Positions 23,358 through 38,900 are shown, numbered from the stretch's first letter. The stretch: DNA of 64,000 bases from Tubiluchus corallicola (GCA_030141605.1 JAQGDQ010000375.1:141501-205500); one strand, 5' to 3'. The notes: generated from the sequence alone by a model not told the origin. Program-made: numbers and translations.

Positions 23358-26300
23358 ACTTAAGGCTCATAGAAATGATACTAAATATTGTACACCTAAT
23401 CTCAGATCATCACATTGTTGTACATGTATTTTGCCTTTGCGAGAATATTGCTCACAATAGTGTTTTTTATCTTTTATGCAACATTAACTGCTTTTACTAT
23501 ACGTGCTATGCACTCTATACTTTACACACATATACAATATAAAATATATGTAACATATAATATATAGTGTATGTAATATATAATATATGTAATATATATA
23601 TTCTTTCTTTCCATTTAGTTCGCTTTTATTTTTAATAACATTATGGTCCACCCCAGCGTACAGTAGGCAACCAGTCTATGTATGGTTATTACAAAGGAAG
23701 TTATGTTATAACTGGATGATTTTGGAACACCTGGCTCTAAGGAATAATTCGAATAGCCTTGGTGTTGCTGATTATTTTTTGCCCACGTTAAATATTTCAC
23801 GTACGGTTTTGATATCCATATCTGTTATTGATACTTAACGTAAATATATAATGTTTTCCTAAAGACATTTGTAAAAAATGTAGTTGTTTTTACAACAAAA
23901 CACCTAAAAATTTCACTAACGTCACTAATTTCACTTCTATCACTGATTTTTTTAAATTAACAGAATTCATAATCTGATACATATTTCTAATTTCGCATCA
24001 AGTTTATCTTTAATGAAGATGCTCTCATATCATTTTTCGTAACATAGCTTGTTGTTTTTTCCTGTTTTTCTACACAGCTGTGTAGAGCGGTTACTAATTA
24101 GCTGCAGTATTTTAGTGTAATTAGTACGTATAAGAATTATAATCTTCAACAGTGAAATTCTTTACGGAAAAGTGAATTCCACTTGCTTCTACCTACCGAT
24201 TGCTACGCAACTAAGTAAGCAAGTCTTCGTAGAGAAACTCCTTTAGATGTATTGCTTTAATGTTGAAAGTTTTTTATTGAACCTGTTAAGTACAGAGGTT
24301 GTAATACCTACATCATCTAATCCTTATTATTCCATGCAGCTGTATTGTATTTGCTAAAACGATACATTCTACATCACTCACCTGTCCTGAGCAGGTGTTC
24401 TGCCGTTGCGTCCCATTTTTTCCTACGCCAAGTATAAGTATTAATATTGGCACTTGAAGTACCACTTCACTAACATCTAGTATTTTTTGTTTGTAACAAG
24501 CTTACATTATTGTGTTTTTGCAGCAATAACTGGCCCTTGATTTCTGACGGCACTACATTTCTTAACAGCTATAACTTTTACAAAAAGAGGTACATAAATC
24601 TTATTGTAGGCAAAGGTTCAAATCTAGGTGTTTTTTGCATATTAAAGGAACACGATGTGCGTTGTTAACAAAATAAAAATATCAGCATTCTAGTAAGTTT
24701 CGTTAGTAAAATTTTAAGGAATTTTGAAGCTTAAGCTAGACCGAGCTTTCAAATAATAAATAGAATAACGTTTTTAGAAATTGATTTTGATTATTCGCGT
24801 ATGCCTAAGCATTTGTGAGCATATACAGGAAGAGAATGACGAATAAAACGCTTAATTTGCTTTTAAGAAAATATGAAACATAAATATATGTGAGTAACAG
24901 CGTAAACATTTTCTCTGTTTTGTCACGAATAACGTGTCCTGTTCATTTTCATTTCTTACATTTCAGTACATACATAGCTTTTTGCTTTTTCAACAATTTG
25001 TTGCTTCATACAAATCATTCTATTATAGACAGAGAAGTCTCATCGATAGAGTAATAGCACAACTGACCTGTTTGTCCTATACCTTGATGCGGTTTGTTTT
25101 TCTTAATGTCTTAACGAGTTGTCAAAGCTCAACGCCGAGACGATGTGACCGTTTCGTCCTTAAAGAACGTTAAAAGCAGAAGCTGCACATTTTACGTTAT
25201 CGTTGTAATTTAATATTCGTTGACATATGGTTAATAGATTTATAGCATGCATTCTTGGTAGAAAATCTGTTCAGTTTTATGACGCTGCAGCACATGTTTC
25301 AGGTGGGAAATGTGAGCAACAAAAGAAACGTTATCAGCTCCATGTCTCTTCATAAGGTTGACAATTTGGCACATAGCCAAATTTTTAAGCAGTTTTACCA
25401 TTTTTACGTGCCGACTTAGTGTGACGAACCTGCATAAGATGCTACGATTTTGGAAAAGACAAATAAATGTTTTTAAGAACATTTCGGCTTGTATTCAAGT
25501 AAGATGTTTAAACACAAGTTCCTTTTTATGAAAAACATCATATTCTTTACTTCAGTCACAAAGCCACCACTTTTTTAGTCTTTTTCTTGCAACTGTGTTG
25601 AAAAGCTTTTAGCCGAAGACCTCCCAGTGTATAATTTTGCTTACTCGTCCGCTGAAATTTTAGACAACATAACTTTTCGCAAATATGACCCAATTCTGAG
25701 TTTGTGTATTGCTAGATTATGGCTAAAGTTTTTGTGTTAGAGTAAAAGAAACACAATAAACAAAGGAAGTGTTCTGCTCCAAAATTTGTTTGACAAATTA
25801 CTCAGCAATTAAATTTTCTACTCTCTTTGACAAAAGCGTCGAGTTTTGAACAGAACTGTTTTCTCATTTTGTTACTATTTTCAAGGCTTATTTGTTAAAG
25901 ATTTTTATGTTTGATTGACGTTTGTGAAGAGCTAAAATACCATGCATTTATTTACAAGCTGCAGGCACAAAACCAATCAAGTAAATAAATACGAAAATGA
26001 AAGTGCCTTAAGCGTGAAACTTCGGCTGATGTAATATCTTTATCAATAATCCAACTTCGCCACGCTTCTGATACAAAATAGCATTGTATAAATAACATGG
26101 AATTCGTGCGCCAAGCATCAAACCCGCAGCCTCAAAGTTGCAGGTGTTTGAGGTCAGAGCACTAGACGCACTATTTTCACGGCTGTTGCGTTTTCAAGAC
26201 GCCACACCTGTTGTTAAATATTGCGCCAACCACACGACTTTTTCAATAAAAAAGAGAAGATTTTTTGCTGAATTACAAGTCGTGATAAATGGTCTCAACG

Positions 26301-29300
26301 GAAAAGCTAACTTCAAGGAGATTTGCATAAAATTTGTCTTTGTACGTGACTGCGCACGCGACTATGATTTATGAGGCTTTATGATGGTCAGTACCAGTGA
26401 CCGTTGAGAGTCCGAGCTATCGATGGCAGTATTCCGACGTGCTATTTTTGCTGCTTCTACAAAATTTGTTATAAAAGTTAAAGGTTGCCCGTTAATAATG
26501 TTACCGTGGTAAACTTCTATATTTACATCTCATGTTTACAGACCGACTAATGGTATCAAGCTCAATGACCGTTGAAATATATTTACAATTCTGATAGGTG
26601 CTCCTAATCCTTCTAACCTGCCGATAAGAATACTTGGGATCTTAAACAGAAAACATCCACCATTCTTATGTAATCACTTCTACTTTCGTACTCTCATTTT
26701 GACAGCAAAGCTCATATAACGACATGTAGGATAATTGGCCTTCGTATCTCACATTAGAAAGTGTGAAATATTAATATTTCTGATTGTATCGTTCAAAAAG
26801 TTGGTGCATTTGGGTCTGAACAAAAACAGTTCCCCAAAATACTTGATAAAATCTTCTCAATGGGAGTGGCAATTGGGATTTTGGATTAACTACTTTAGAC
26901 CGTTGTTGCAAGAATTAACGGCTCACATTTCCAGCATGGGAACTTTCCTGCCACCGTGGACATTTTCCTGATAACATCAGCATTTCAGTGCTCAGTCAGA
27001 CCACTGACAAAGCGACAAGCTGATACTGACAGCCAATGTTTAGAAAAATGCACTTTTCCTATAACTTGCTATGCTGAATTACAAAATGACGGCCACAGAT
27101 AACAAAATAACCAAGTGTTTCATCACGTCAAACTCATTCATTTCCCCTGACAATTACTGTGACTACCAATTAGGGTTATTATATGTTGTTCGTATGCAAA
27201 AGTTAGTAATAACAAAACCCAAAAAGTCAAAAAATTAAAAAGTAAAATAAAGGAGGACCCTAGGTGCTATTTTAAATATATTTATTTTTGTTGAGCGTGT
27301 ATTAACAAAAACCAAAACTTATAGGAAGAGTAGAGTCTCGGTAGTAATTTTAAGTAACTGAAATGTGTGTCTTATAAAGTAAGACGTAGCTACACTACCA
27401 TACCAAATTAATCAATTAAAATTAGTGTTGCTGAGATCAGCAACTCACACACATGCTTTTACTTCTGTGGACTTTTATTTATTCTTTTGCTCAGAATATT
27501 ATAATGCACTGCATTTCGCACAACGCCCGCATTACATAAATGCTCTGTATTGTTTGTCGTAAACACGATTAGCATATAAATTTGGTCACGTTGAATCAGT
27601 GATAAAGGTGAAACCGTTAACAATGCTACCAAACGTGATTATAATGCATTTAGCCAGTTAGATTAGTGCCTTTACATCGTAAACTACAGGTAGCAGTGTT
27701 CAACTTAATTCACGACTTCATTATTTTCTAATTACTACCTATATTCCGAAAGCATACATGAAGTACGATTTTCAACTTATTCAATTAATTTGTTTTTAAG
27801 GGTTAAAATTTAAAACGTATTGTCAAAAAAATAAAAGCAATGAAAACCACAAGATAGCAAACATGACAACATCTGGTAAGCTGTATAGTGGACCATAACA
27901 TAAAATAGTAGGTCACAAGTTAACACGTTAAAATAATAAGGTAGTACTTTAAACTAATTAGTACGCAAACTATAACAATTAAAATTTATTGTGATGCCAT
28001 AATTTAAGCCTGGCTATAAATGACTACCGATGTGGACCCATATTAGATAGCTCAGATTCTAAAGATACATATAAGGTCACGATTTTAAGTCATATATGAG
28101 ATCTAAGTTTTATGTTGGTAAAGCACTTAAATAAAAATTTATTAACGAAAGCTACATTCCGGCATCGTTACGTCTTCAAAGAAACATTAATTTGTTTTCA
28201 TTTAACCTATTAGAGAAGTTTGGGCAAAGTTGTTTGTTTTATTGAAAGCAGCAATCCGTAGTTGTGTTGAGTGCCTCGATATATTTGCTTCATCTTCCAA
28301 TATTTTATTTTGATTGCAACGTTGACAAAATCGTTGATGAAGTAGTATCTAACGTGGTTTGTGCTGACTTTTTTGTCTATAGCTAGTGTCTAGTTAGTGT
28401 GATTTTTAGTGAATTTTTTTATCTTGGGAGGTTGTTTTGCTCCAGGTTTTTCAACAATAATCATGCACTTTTGGTTTAATCAATATTAAACTTTAAGTTT
28501 ATTCTTGACATTTTATGATTTTTGCTACACACGCAGTCCGGAAATACTACACCGCACTCACATTTTCTACTGGTACATTACAGCATTATTGATAAGCTTA
28601 TTCAAAGAGGCAAATACCTATTGTTGTTAACAACCCATGTAATTATACCAAGCTGTTCCTTGGCCATTGGTCAAATTAGTAACAACCCTTGCATAAAGTT
28701 TAGTTACAGTAACAAAACAGCGGGAATAATGTCTACAATTTCCATAATCATAACACTGCATGTTTCCCATAAATAACTCTGTGTTAGATTGTATGCAAAT
28801 AAAAAAAGCAAAGCAGATTGGTGTGACATTGTTAGTCGACAGATGGCACTTTATTGACTTATAGCTGGTTTGCGCAAGGAGTACCGCTAACCATAAAGTG
28901 AAGGCTTGGTGGGATAGTTTTTTACTGCGTCCAACGGTCACCCGTCTTTGAGAACACGAATCATTTTATTAGACCTGTATGATTAGGAGTACACCTATAA
29001 AATATGATTATAACCTAAAGAAAGAAAGACGCCAAGATGGAAAAGTAACTTGGCAAGGAATAAATTGAGATTCTTATCTGCAAAGTCTTACCGAAATTGT
29101 AAAATTGTTTTCAAACGTTCTACTAACCTGAAAAGGATAGGCATTTGAAGATGATTTCGGTCTGTGACTATAATATTTTTCTCATTCAAGGTGTTAATGT
29201 CTGAGCACAATTAATCTAAATCACGCAATTGCATGTAGTATTGCTCGTCAGCATTGAGTTTTTAAATTTAATTTGGCGTCTATGAACTCAATTCACAGAT

Positions 29301-29766
29301 TTCAAGCAATCTAAATTCTTGTAAAGAACTTGATCACGGATACGTCATTATTTGGCATACAATACTGCAGTTTAAAGATGAGAAATTTAATTCGTTAGTT
29401 GCTGCAAATTATACGTGTACCAGATGAATGATACTAGAACTCTTCATCGCCAGTGGGCTGCATAACTTTTGTGATTTATATGGAAAAATCTCAAATTACC
29501 AAAAGCCGGTGGAATATTGCCTGATACATGACTAGTTATTAGAGGCCCTTGATGATAACGGCGCAGCTCCCAGCCGTGAGTAAAAAGACTATGTCACGAT
29601 AATAACTTGCAGGTATTTACAGTACATGAATGTCCCACTCATGTTATTGGGTGCATTTGGTTTTTTTCAGCAGAGTCTAAAATAGTAACCTTGTAAATTT
29701 TTAAAAAAATTCTGTACGGCCAGTTGACGTTGAATGACGTTGTAGTCCTTTAGCAGATATTACAGA

Positions 29767-30056
<290 letters not shown>

Positions 30057-31350
30057 TATGGTATGATTCTGACCAGGAATTTTTTCCTTCTGTGCTTTTC
30101 CCTTGTGGTCTTAGTTCACTATGTTTAAGTACGTTTTTCTTTGTGTTATATTTTTAACTTTTCAAATGTGATAGTTTTTTATGTGTTAATAATAATAATT
30201 ATTATAAAAAAACACCAAAGTTTAGCAATCCCATTTCCTCTTTTTAATCTTTTAACCTCATAGTAAACCACAGTGGTGGTTTGAATCATTGTATTTTCTG
30301 TTTTTCATTAGTTGTGAAATTTCCCGTTAATAATTGCAAGCTTATTAACCTTTGATTGATCTCATCTTCGTATCTTTTGAAAGTAGAATGCTACAGTTGA
30401 GCAAGTCTTCCAGCACGTCTAACTTTGACAATATTGTTACCAAACCCTGGTTATTTGGTACCAATGGCATTCAAGTACAATAGTGTAATCGGAAGTAGTA
30501 TCCCATCTGCATAATTATTCCACGAACAAGGATACATCCGTCTGTCAAGTACCTTTGAAAACCTCATTTGCTTTTCTACCACACAAGTTGCATTTCCGCT
30601 AATCAGGTTACTTGTGACAAGAACAGTTGATTTTCCAATCGACAAAGGTTATTAACAAGGGCCAACTCTCACCAACGATCTATATAAGGCTGTCCATATT
30701 GCAAGATTGCTAAAAGCTGGCCAGAAGATCACTAACAGGACACGTGGAGAAGTATGCAGTTCCTATTATTCTTCTACTCTCTAGTAAACAGTGCTTAATA
30801 AAAGGAACTTATACTAGTTATGAAGTTGACTGGTTAAACTGACTCAATCTATCACTAGAACCGAAGTGTCCTTCCACTTCCCACATAAAAAGATAGAGCC
30901 CTCCATAATTACGCTGCGTAATATCGAAGCAACTGGCTGATGAACAATTTCTAGATAACAATTTAATAAATAAATTAATGGACAAATGTAGTAAAGATAA
31001 ATAATTGTGCGAGTGAGTGAGTGACAAAAAATGATCAGTGAATCATATAAGCTTCGAACTGCTTTATAGACTATGATTAATTGGTTGTAAAACGGCTAGA
31101 AATAGGTAACTGAAAGGGCAGTTTAAAAGGTAAGTAGGCATGCAACTAAGCAAGTATTGGCAGTTAGGTAAACAGGCGGAAGGGTATGTCTACATAGATA
31201 AATATATAAGTATAATATATAATATAATAGTGGAGGGTTAACACCTAAAGTATTTATTTCCAAGATAGTCTCCATTATCATTACCCGCATGTTTCTTCGA
31301 TAAACCCGCGTGCTTGTCAGATAACCAGCAGTACCACTTTTTAACTCTTT

Positions 31351-31423
31351 GGTATGATTAGGTCGGGAGCTGAACTCGCGACCTACCGACTAGGAAGCGA
31401 GCATGCTACCATAGAGTTATACC
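31351..31423 (-). ncRNA. tRNA-like sequence (pseudo-tRNA or SINE head)
   Basis: Seventy-three bases on the minus strand start GGTATAACTC and end TCATACC, so the ends pair as a tRNA acceptor stem at six of seven positions. An A-box-like TATGGTAGCATGC and a B-box-like GAGTTCAGCTCC are present. The anticodon stem does not close well, which argues for a pseudogene. Confidence 0.45.
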
Positions 31424-32833
31424 CAGATGTGGTTTGTAAGTAGTTTAGGGTATAAAAGCAAAAATTAATATCTGTAATGGAATATAATGGACAGTGACTC
31501 AATATGACCGTTTTTGGAAAAACGGTTTACAAACAATCCAAAATTCTCCCAGTCTGATTGTAAATATCAACTGCGGTTTTTTTTTCTAATCAGTTTCTAA
31601 TTCGATGCTGTGTAACTAATCCAAGCCGATGCGACTGCCAAACCTGTACATTTTTTACACACAACAGTCTAAACTATTTACACAATCAACACACAGTACT
31701 TAGGAAATATTTTATTAAAAATATGCAGTACTTGTACAATATAACATGTAATTTAAATTGATATTGTATAAGAGCAGGCACTAGATAAGTCACGTTTGAA
31801 CAAGTCACATATAGTACCAAAGTTTAAGTTAGAGTCATCTCTTAAGTCAGCGGTAATTCTACATCTACATAAAACATGTTTTTCGCTTTGATTGCTCGAT
31901 TGCACCGCTCTCTTGGTATCCTCGCCCAAGCCTCATGTGAGGTAAACGCTGTTCTCGGTCTAGCAAACATTAGGTACTACTGTGCTAGTGACATGCCAGC
32001 ACCATTTCCGTTACAAAGGCCACCAATTGTTATAAAAAAGATATATCACTGATAAATGAAGCTACGTCAGAAATGAAAAACGATGCAAACAATCAGTGAA
32101 AGTCGTTTTTCATTTATCAGTTCTGGTTTATACTTGTTATTTACTTTTCTTTGTTTGATTCTCTGCTGGCGGAAGCTGAGGAAAAACTTTTAAGTATTAT
32201 CCATGGGGTGCAAGCCTAAATTGCTGACCTCATGCTAAGCAAAGGAAGTTCTTTGAAAATTACACACCTTCTTGGTAATCAGAACTAATTGTGTCAATAA
32301 ATAAGAAACACGAGTTTTCTATTGCGGGAATGTAATGAGTGACACCATATGATTAGACCACAGGTGCTAGTGCATTATTTGGCTACTTATCTCCAAGAAA
32401 CGTCGGTAAAGAATCACTGGGGCAAACGCATGATAACAATTATTTCACTTGACGTTGGAACTATTCAACACACACATTCTTTGCATTTAGAATTTCATTT
32501 ATTGAAGCTAGTGAATACGGCCTTACTGTCAAACATACATATCTCACGTGACATAACGCATAAGTCGGCCTTGAATTAATCGTATAAGAGAAAATAATTA
32601 GTAAATAGAGCCTTTATAGGTAGAAATCATAATATGCAGTTTTTTCTAATAATTAAAGACCTATATAACCCCAACAGACATTGAAGTTTTTAAACGCATT
32701 ATTATGGCTACATAAATAATTCACAGTTATTTTTACACAAAAGAAATTAATAAATTGAATAATTTACCTTTTTCTGGCGAATTTCGAACCAGTGCATTGC
32801 CGTGTTTCGCTTTTTTGGCGCGAGTGAGCGAAA

Positions 32834-32996
32834 ATGACTTGCGCAATGCAGAAAGCATCTTTAGTTACCCACGTTCGTTTACGAATCTTTGGTGACCTCA
32901 TGACTGTACTCATAACGTCGTTCGTCTCGCACACCGAAAAATGGCGGTTCTTCAAATTTAATGGCGCTAACAACAAAGTGATAAAAAAGTTTTACA
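32834..32996 (+). CDS. SH3 gene candidate first exon A
   Basis: The ATG at 32834 opens 54 codons ending KKFY and one extra base, then the donor ACA|GTAAGT. Phase 1 matches the next exon. The region is locally GC-richer and contains AAAATGGCGG (32937-32946), a YY1-type element often found just after animal transcription starts. Several other ATGs are present, so part of it may be 5' UTR. Confidence 0.45.
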
Positions 32997-35900
32997 GTAA
33001 GTTTATAATAAAACAAATTGAATATTCGTAATGAGAGTAGGATTTTTAAGTTGCAAAAGCTTATATTAGAGTAAGAGTTTAGTTTGACTTTAAGCTTTTT
33101 TAAGTTTCGTTCAGTAGCCAACGTATTCATCATTCAGATGCTAGCTTTTTAAACTGCTTTAGGGCTATTAGGGTTTTTCTTTAGTGTTATTGACGCTTTT
33201 TGATGGCCTGACAGTCATACCTTGCTATTACAGTATAATTTTGAATCTTTCTATACATTTCTGGCCTATACTTATTACGTAATACGCTTGTAGAGTTAAG
33301 TATGCAGTGAAGTATATTTCACAATGAGTTAATACATAGTTATGAAGAAATTAATGGAATTATTTCAATATTTCTGTATTTGACACGGAACTAATCGATG
33401 CTCTGGCTGGATAATAATACATTACTCTGAATGACCGAGTGATTGGTCGTAATTTATCATTACTAAATTATTGTTTATGCAATAAATGACAACTCTCGTA
33501 CATTTTTACAGCAGAAGTGCTATTATTCATTCAAGATGTGTTTTCGACTTAGACCACACGCGGTATCAATAGTTCTTCCTTGGGTTTTAAAGTTAAAGAA
33601 CAGTGGAAACATATTCCTTCCTGATGTACTGGTTCCTCACCTGTGTCATGCAGTCCCAAGTGCAACGTGATTATCATAATAATTTAGTACCCAATTGAGT
33701 GTATGTTTTAGCTGTTCTCACCGTAATATCCAATTGTTATTAACTTTTACAATAGAGTAATTATACTAACGAAAGCTTGTAATTAATTAGAAGCTTGTGT
33801 AGGATAATTTAATATACAACCAAAATAATTATTGGACTTATAGTTACGACGCTGACACATAATGTAACTTTTGTTTAGATGTAGACTGGTTTTAGGTTTT
33901 ATTTCAAAAACTGAATAACTGTAGGTTTAAGCCATCATTAAATTGTTAGACATGAAATTAAGATTAATGATAATTTAATTAATTTCAGTTAGTTATAACA
34001 ATGTAAGTTATGTCCATAAGACATGTGACGTTTCATTAATTAATAATAATGTAAATTGTCAATAAGATATGTGACGTTCCGACAAAGGAGATACTTTGCT
34101 GTGGTTTTTCTCACAACAGCTTACACTGTCAGATTTAGATATTAATGTTAAATACGTGAAACTGAAAAAAGTGCTAAAAACATCAATTTCTTACAAAAGC
34201 AGCTAAGATTTCGCCGAAGTTCTTAAATTAGCTGCAACCAGCAATCAACATAAGATTCAGTACGAATAGGTACTACGAGCTAAAAAAAATAACAAATCTC
34301 TTGGGATCAGCAGTGTTGAGATAAACCTTATTTTGATGTAAGACTTCCTATACGCTCTATACAAGTGACGGAAACTCACACCTGCTTACTCACATTATGA
34401 CCATTCATTTAACGGTCAAGCCAGGTGTATTTACCTGAATAATACCTGCATGCTACGACGATTCTATCATAAAAAGGTGAGATAAAAATGTGAGCAGTGA
34501 TGTAGTAAATACGTCGCATCAAATTGAGTGTAACAATGAAGTGAGTGATAACGATGATTAAGAAATAGCATCAGGTATCACGAATGCTGATAACAGAAAA
34601 GAAAATAATTAAGATCCAGAATAGTAGTTAATACAACCGCGAAATGTTTGATCATATGACAAAAAGTGACATTTCGTTTTTGCTTATAAGGAAAATGCAG
34701 ATGTGACGGCCAATAAAAGTAGCCACATAATGGAGTGTAATTATAGGTTAAGCAATTTGCATAATGCACCTACAGATAAGTATATTACGTCAGCCATGCA
34801 AATTGCACAGTGCAAGCTCATGCTGTGAAACATGCAGGTATTTGCACAACGTCTGAAGTATCACCACACACTTGTAATACTTGTAAAAAACGGTTGTATT
34901 AATCATGTCGTTATAATATTGTGTAAGAAGAATTTGTCTCTGACGTCTGTTCGACGATTTAATCTGCCCGTTTTTTCTTGGTGCGTCGCATTCTAATTTT
35001 TCCAAAAAAGCATTAATCATACCTTTTCAAATTGTTTATGTAATTTAACGAGACTGCTGTTTTCTTTTTGCCTTCGAGTAGTTTCAATTAACAACTTATA
35101 CAACACACTTAAACTGCTACACACAACACACTATAGCAGCTAATTAAACTGCTGCATATACGCGGAAGCTAACCTAGTATATGTTTTATGCATAGTTTAT
35201 TATAATTATTTATTTAATGATTCTTATAAAAAGCTTCAACTTTCTTCGCAATTTGGCATTAGGACTGTTACTATCAAAACAACTTGGTTAATGTTTAACC
35301 TGAATTGCAATACTATAAATTTTCACAAACATAATATATAAAATAAAGACGTCTCAGATAAGATTTGCCTGTAAGATAACTCAAACCGTTCTTATTATTG
35401 TTCTAACAAGATTAATCCTGCTTAACTCGCAAAACCGCTATCAATTCATGGGAACTGCATAGTCAAAGAGGTGCTGTTATTAACAAGAGCGTGAGCATTT
35501 TCGTTGAGACTTACTAATAACTGCAGACCTCAGACCTCTTCAAAAATTCGTTGGCCTAAATTTTGATACAAAAGCGTGAGAACGTTTGGTTGCAACCGAA
35601 TTATCCGGATTTCAAAATCTTCAAACTAAGTCAATGAGTTTACATCCTTCATAAAAGCTAATGGTTCTTCTTCACTGGGGGCCGATGCAGGTTTAAGCAG
35701 AGCGCAAAAGTCAGTTGCTTCGACTGGTTAAACGTTAAATGAAATGCGCTAATATCGTTATTTCTAACTAACGCTTGTTAACTGTCCATGAAAATAGCAT
35801 TCATAACATAATCCTGGAGCAATTAAGATTTTAAGACTCAGTCTTGGCATCATCATGGCTTCGTCATCGATAGTAAATGTACATTAATTGCTCACACTTG

Positions 35901-38900
35901 TTGCCTGGTACACTGCCAGCACTACTACTAGTACTTAACAAACAGTAATTCGCATTCCCTGCGAGTAATCTCACATCTATTCATTGACATAATATTTGCG
36001 ACAGGGGCTGCTATCAGGCTGGTAGACGATAGAACTTTTTCGCGTTTTTTAAATTTTCTGACAACCTAATATAATTTTTGAATTTTGTGTCTTCTGATAA
36101 CCTAAGATGACATTCTGAGGCCTTTTTGAGGTTTGGGGGTCAGTTTCTTTGAAGTGTGTACAAGTAAGTATAAGATAGCACAAGGTCACACAAGTTCTAG
36201 CAAACTAAACTTTTTGAAGTACAAGAATAGCTGCTCATTCTCATGATAGTTAAGCAGCGATAGGTCTAATTAGTAAATGGATGAGTGACTGGTCCCTGAA
36301 GCTAACTGCTTGATCCTGGGTTGCAGTGTGTCGATTTTTATAAAAAATATCAATTATTCCTATTTCGTTAAGTTTATCCACGGAAGTAGGACAGAGTTTA
36401 TTCAGTATTCTGCGCATGTGTCGTAACAGACGTTTTTTAAAATCTTTCACATTATTTGTCTTCGGCTATAATAGCAAAATTGGAATACTTGTCGCGAGGA
36501 AGTTTTTTGTGACTATGTTGCCTGATTTTTTTTCTCAGTAGTATTCATAAATTATATATAATAACAGTAGCAAAGTTCTATAAATCCGCGTCAACAGAGG
36601 GTAAGCTGGCGTACCCACTAAGACTTGCGTCCTTGTACTCGTTGTTCACTGCACTCATTTCAATTTCGTCGGTTCTTTTTACATTTCTAACGTCTTAGTT
36701 ATTTTAAAACGTTAAAGCTAAACGAATTTTAGGCAGGATTTAGAAGATTAACAGCCGTATTTACAAGAAATGCATGACCCTGTCCATAGTCCTATATTGT
36801 CTAATTACTGTACGGTACCCGCCTGTTTCTTTTATCGAGCAGCTCTATCAGCAACTTCAGTGGTTAAGTTGAGGAAGTACTGTTGTTTCACTTATCGTGA
36901 GCTCGAAACATTTTTGGAGATTTCTGTTTTGACTAAACTTACAAAATGAAAGGGGAACAATAGAAAAACCTGCCTGTATAGGAACACATTTTCCCAATGC
37001 TTTCTTTGTATTCACCATCAGTATTGGTTACTTAATGGTTATCGCAATAATGTCAACAACCACTTTAAGTTTAATTTATTCTCTCTCACTTGTTTGTGGA
37101 TTGCGTTCATTAGTTTTAAGACACCCCGTCGTTTATTTGCACCTGTGATTTATTTTACGGGTCATTTACCTATTGTAAGTAATGAACTTCAAAGTAGAAC
37201 TATTAGCAAAAGCTGCATGCGTCATTGCAAACAAAACAAGTTTCAAACAATTTAGTTAAATTTTGACTTACCACAACAAGTAGGATTATACTGTATTAGA
37301 TTATAAAACGCTCTTCAATGACGTGTTGTGAAATATTATCAAAACAAATGCATTTTTAAAAAAGAATATTGTCTTGCTAGCGGTGAGTAACTCTTCAACT
37401 ATGTACCTCAAAGAGATTTCAGACGTATTAAATCTAGAATATTTTTGCGAATTAAAATGCAATAATTTCAATTAGGAAGCGAGCGGTTTTTACAATGGAG
37501 TATTATCTACACTTTCAACAGTAACTGACATATTTAAGTTTATGTTTGCGAAAGAGTAAATCCATTAATCTGATTATTTTTCGCTAATCTTGTTTTGTTC
37601 GAACTGCGGATTAATCTGTTTTTCAATGAGCATTCTTTCACCGGTTTATTCGGTTTACGTGAAATGTAAATGCTTTTGATAGAAACTGATATTGGAACAG
37701 AGTTTTGGATAAATCTGGTTTAAACGGTCTGCACCTGCATTATTTGGTGTAGTACGCGCTTAGGCTATTATTCTTTCATTGCAGATAGTAAATCTAGATG
37801 TGGTTTTTACCTCAACGGTTTCACAGTGAAAATAAAATCACATTGTTGATTAAACAGTATTTGCTTTACGTTTTTCATTTCTTTTTTTGCTTCGTTCCAT
37901 AGACGTTTTGTATTCATTTGTTTAAGCTTTCGGCGGATTTTTTTATGTATTCATTAAATGACTCCTCATTTGCTCACTCTGTTTTCACTTATTTATTTAT
38001 GTAACTTTCATGTGTACATTTGTTTTTTGCCTCTTTATTCACTCAATTATTTATTTATTCATTCATTCATTCATTCTTTTATCTATCCATTCATTCATTC
38101 AGTCAACATTAAACAGTCAGTCAACAGCCAGTCATTAAATCAGTCAGTCCGCCTGTCACTCCATTAGTTAGTCGGTCGGTCGGTCGACCGTTCATTTATT
38201 TATTCATCCAGCCATGTATTTGTTTGTTTATGCATGTATTATTTCAATTGGCTGGTTTCATTCGATCATATATTTATTTGCTTATTAACATGAATAGTTT
38301 GCAATCAAATTACTAAACTTATTGATCAATTAACCCGAGTAGTTTGCATACCTTATCATTAAATTTATTTGAGAGTGATTTCCGTGGAAAAACTATATCA
38401 AATACTTTCATTTTTAGGTCATCAGCTTCGCAAGCGGCCTTCAACTGTGCCAAATCCTTTTGTAAAACTTCCTCGCAATCGTTTAAGTCCAGCGCACAGA
38501 GCCCATTCTTTCGACTCTCTTCCCTCTTCCAGAACACGAAAGACGAAGTTATTGAGGCCTGGTGACCTCGAACAGAGAGGTAACCCTCTATCAACGATAA
38601 CAAACACGCACAGACGAGAAGAACTGGTATGGTTTTATGTTAACGACACTTCATTTTATACGGATTAAACACCTAAATTCAATGAAATTGACACTATTAT
38701 TTTTCACACAATAAGTCCTTTTACATGGTTTCTAACTGCAAAAGTACTTACTATTTCTTTTATCTCTAATAATATTTATCCTTGGTAGGAGGATTATAGT
38801 TCAGATGTCCTTGGTACAAAACAAATGACTTGTAGCAATCCCTTCTTAATAGTTAATTAATTAGAGCAGTTTAATTAATTATATTTCTAAATTGATTCCA

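Noticed and set aside
36580-36658. Short minus-strand frame starting MSAVNNEYKDASLSGY
   Set aside because: Only 26 codons, no good donor and no partner exon; not supportable as a gene.
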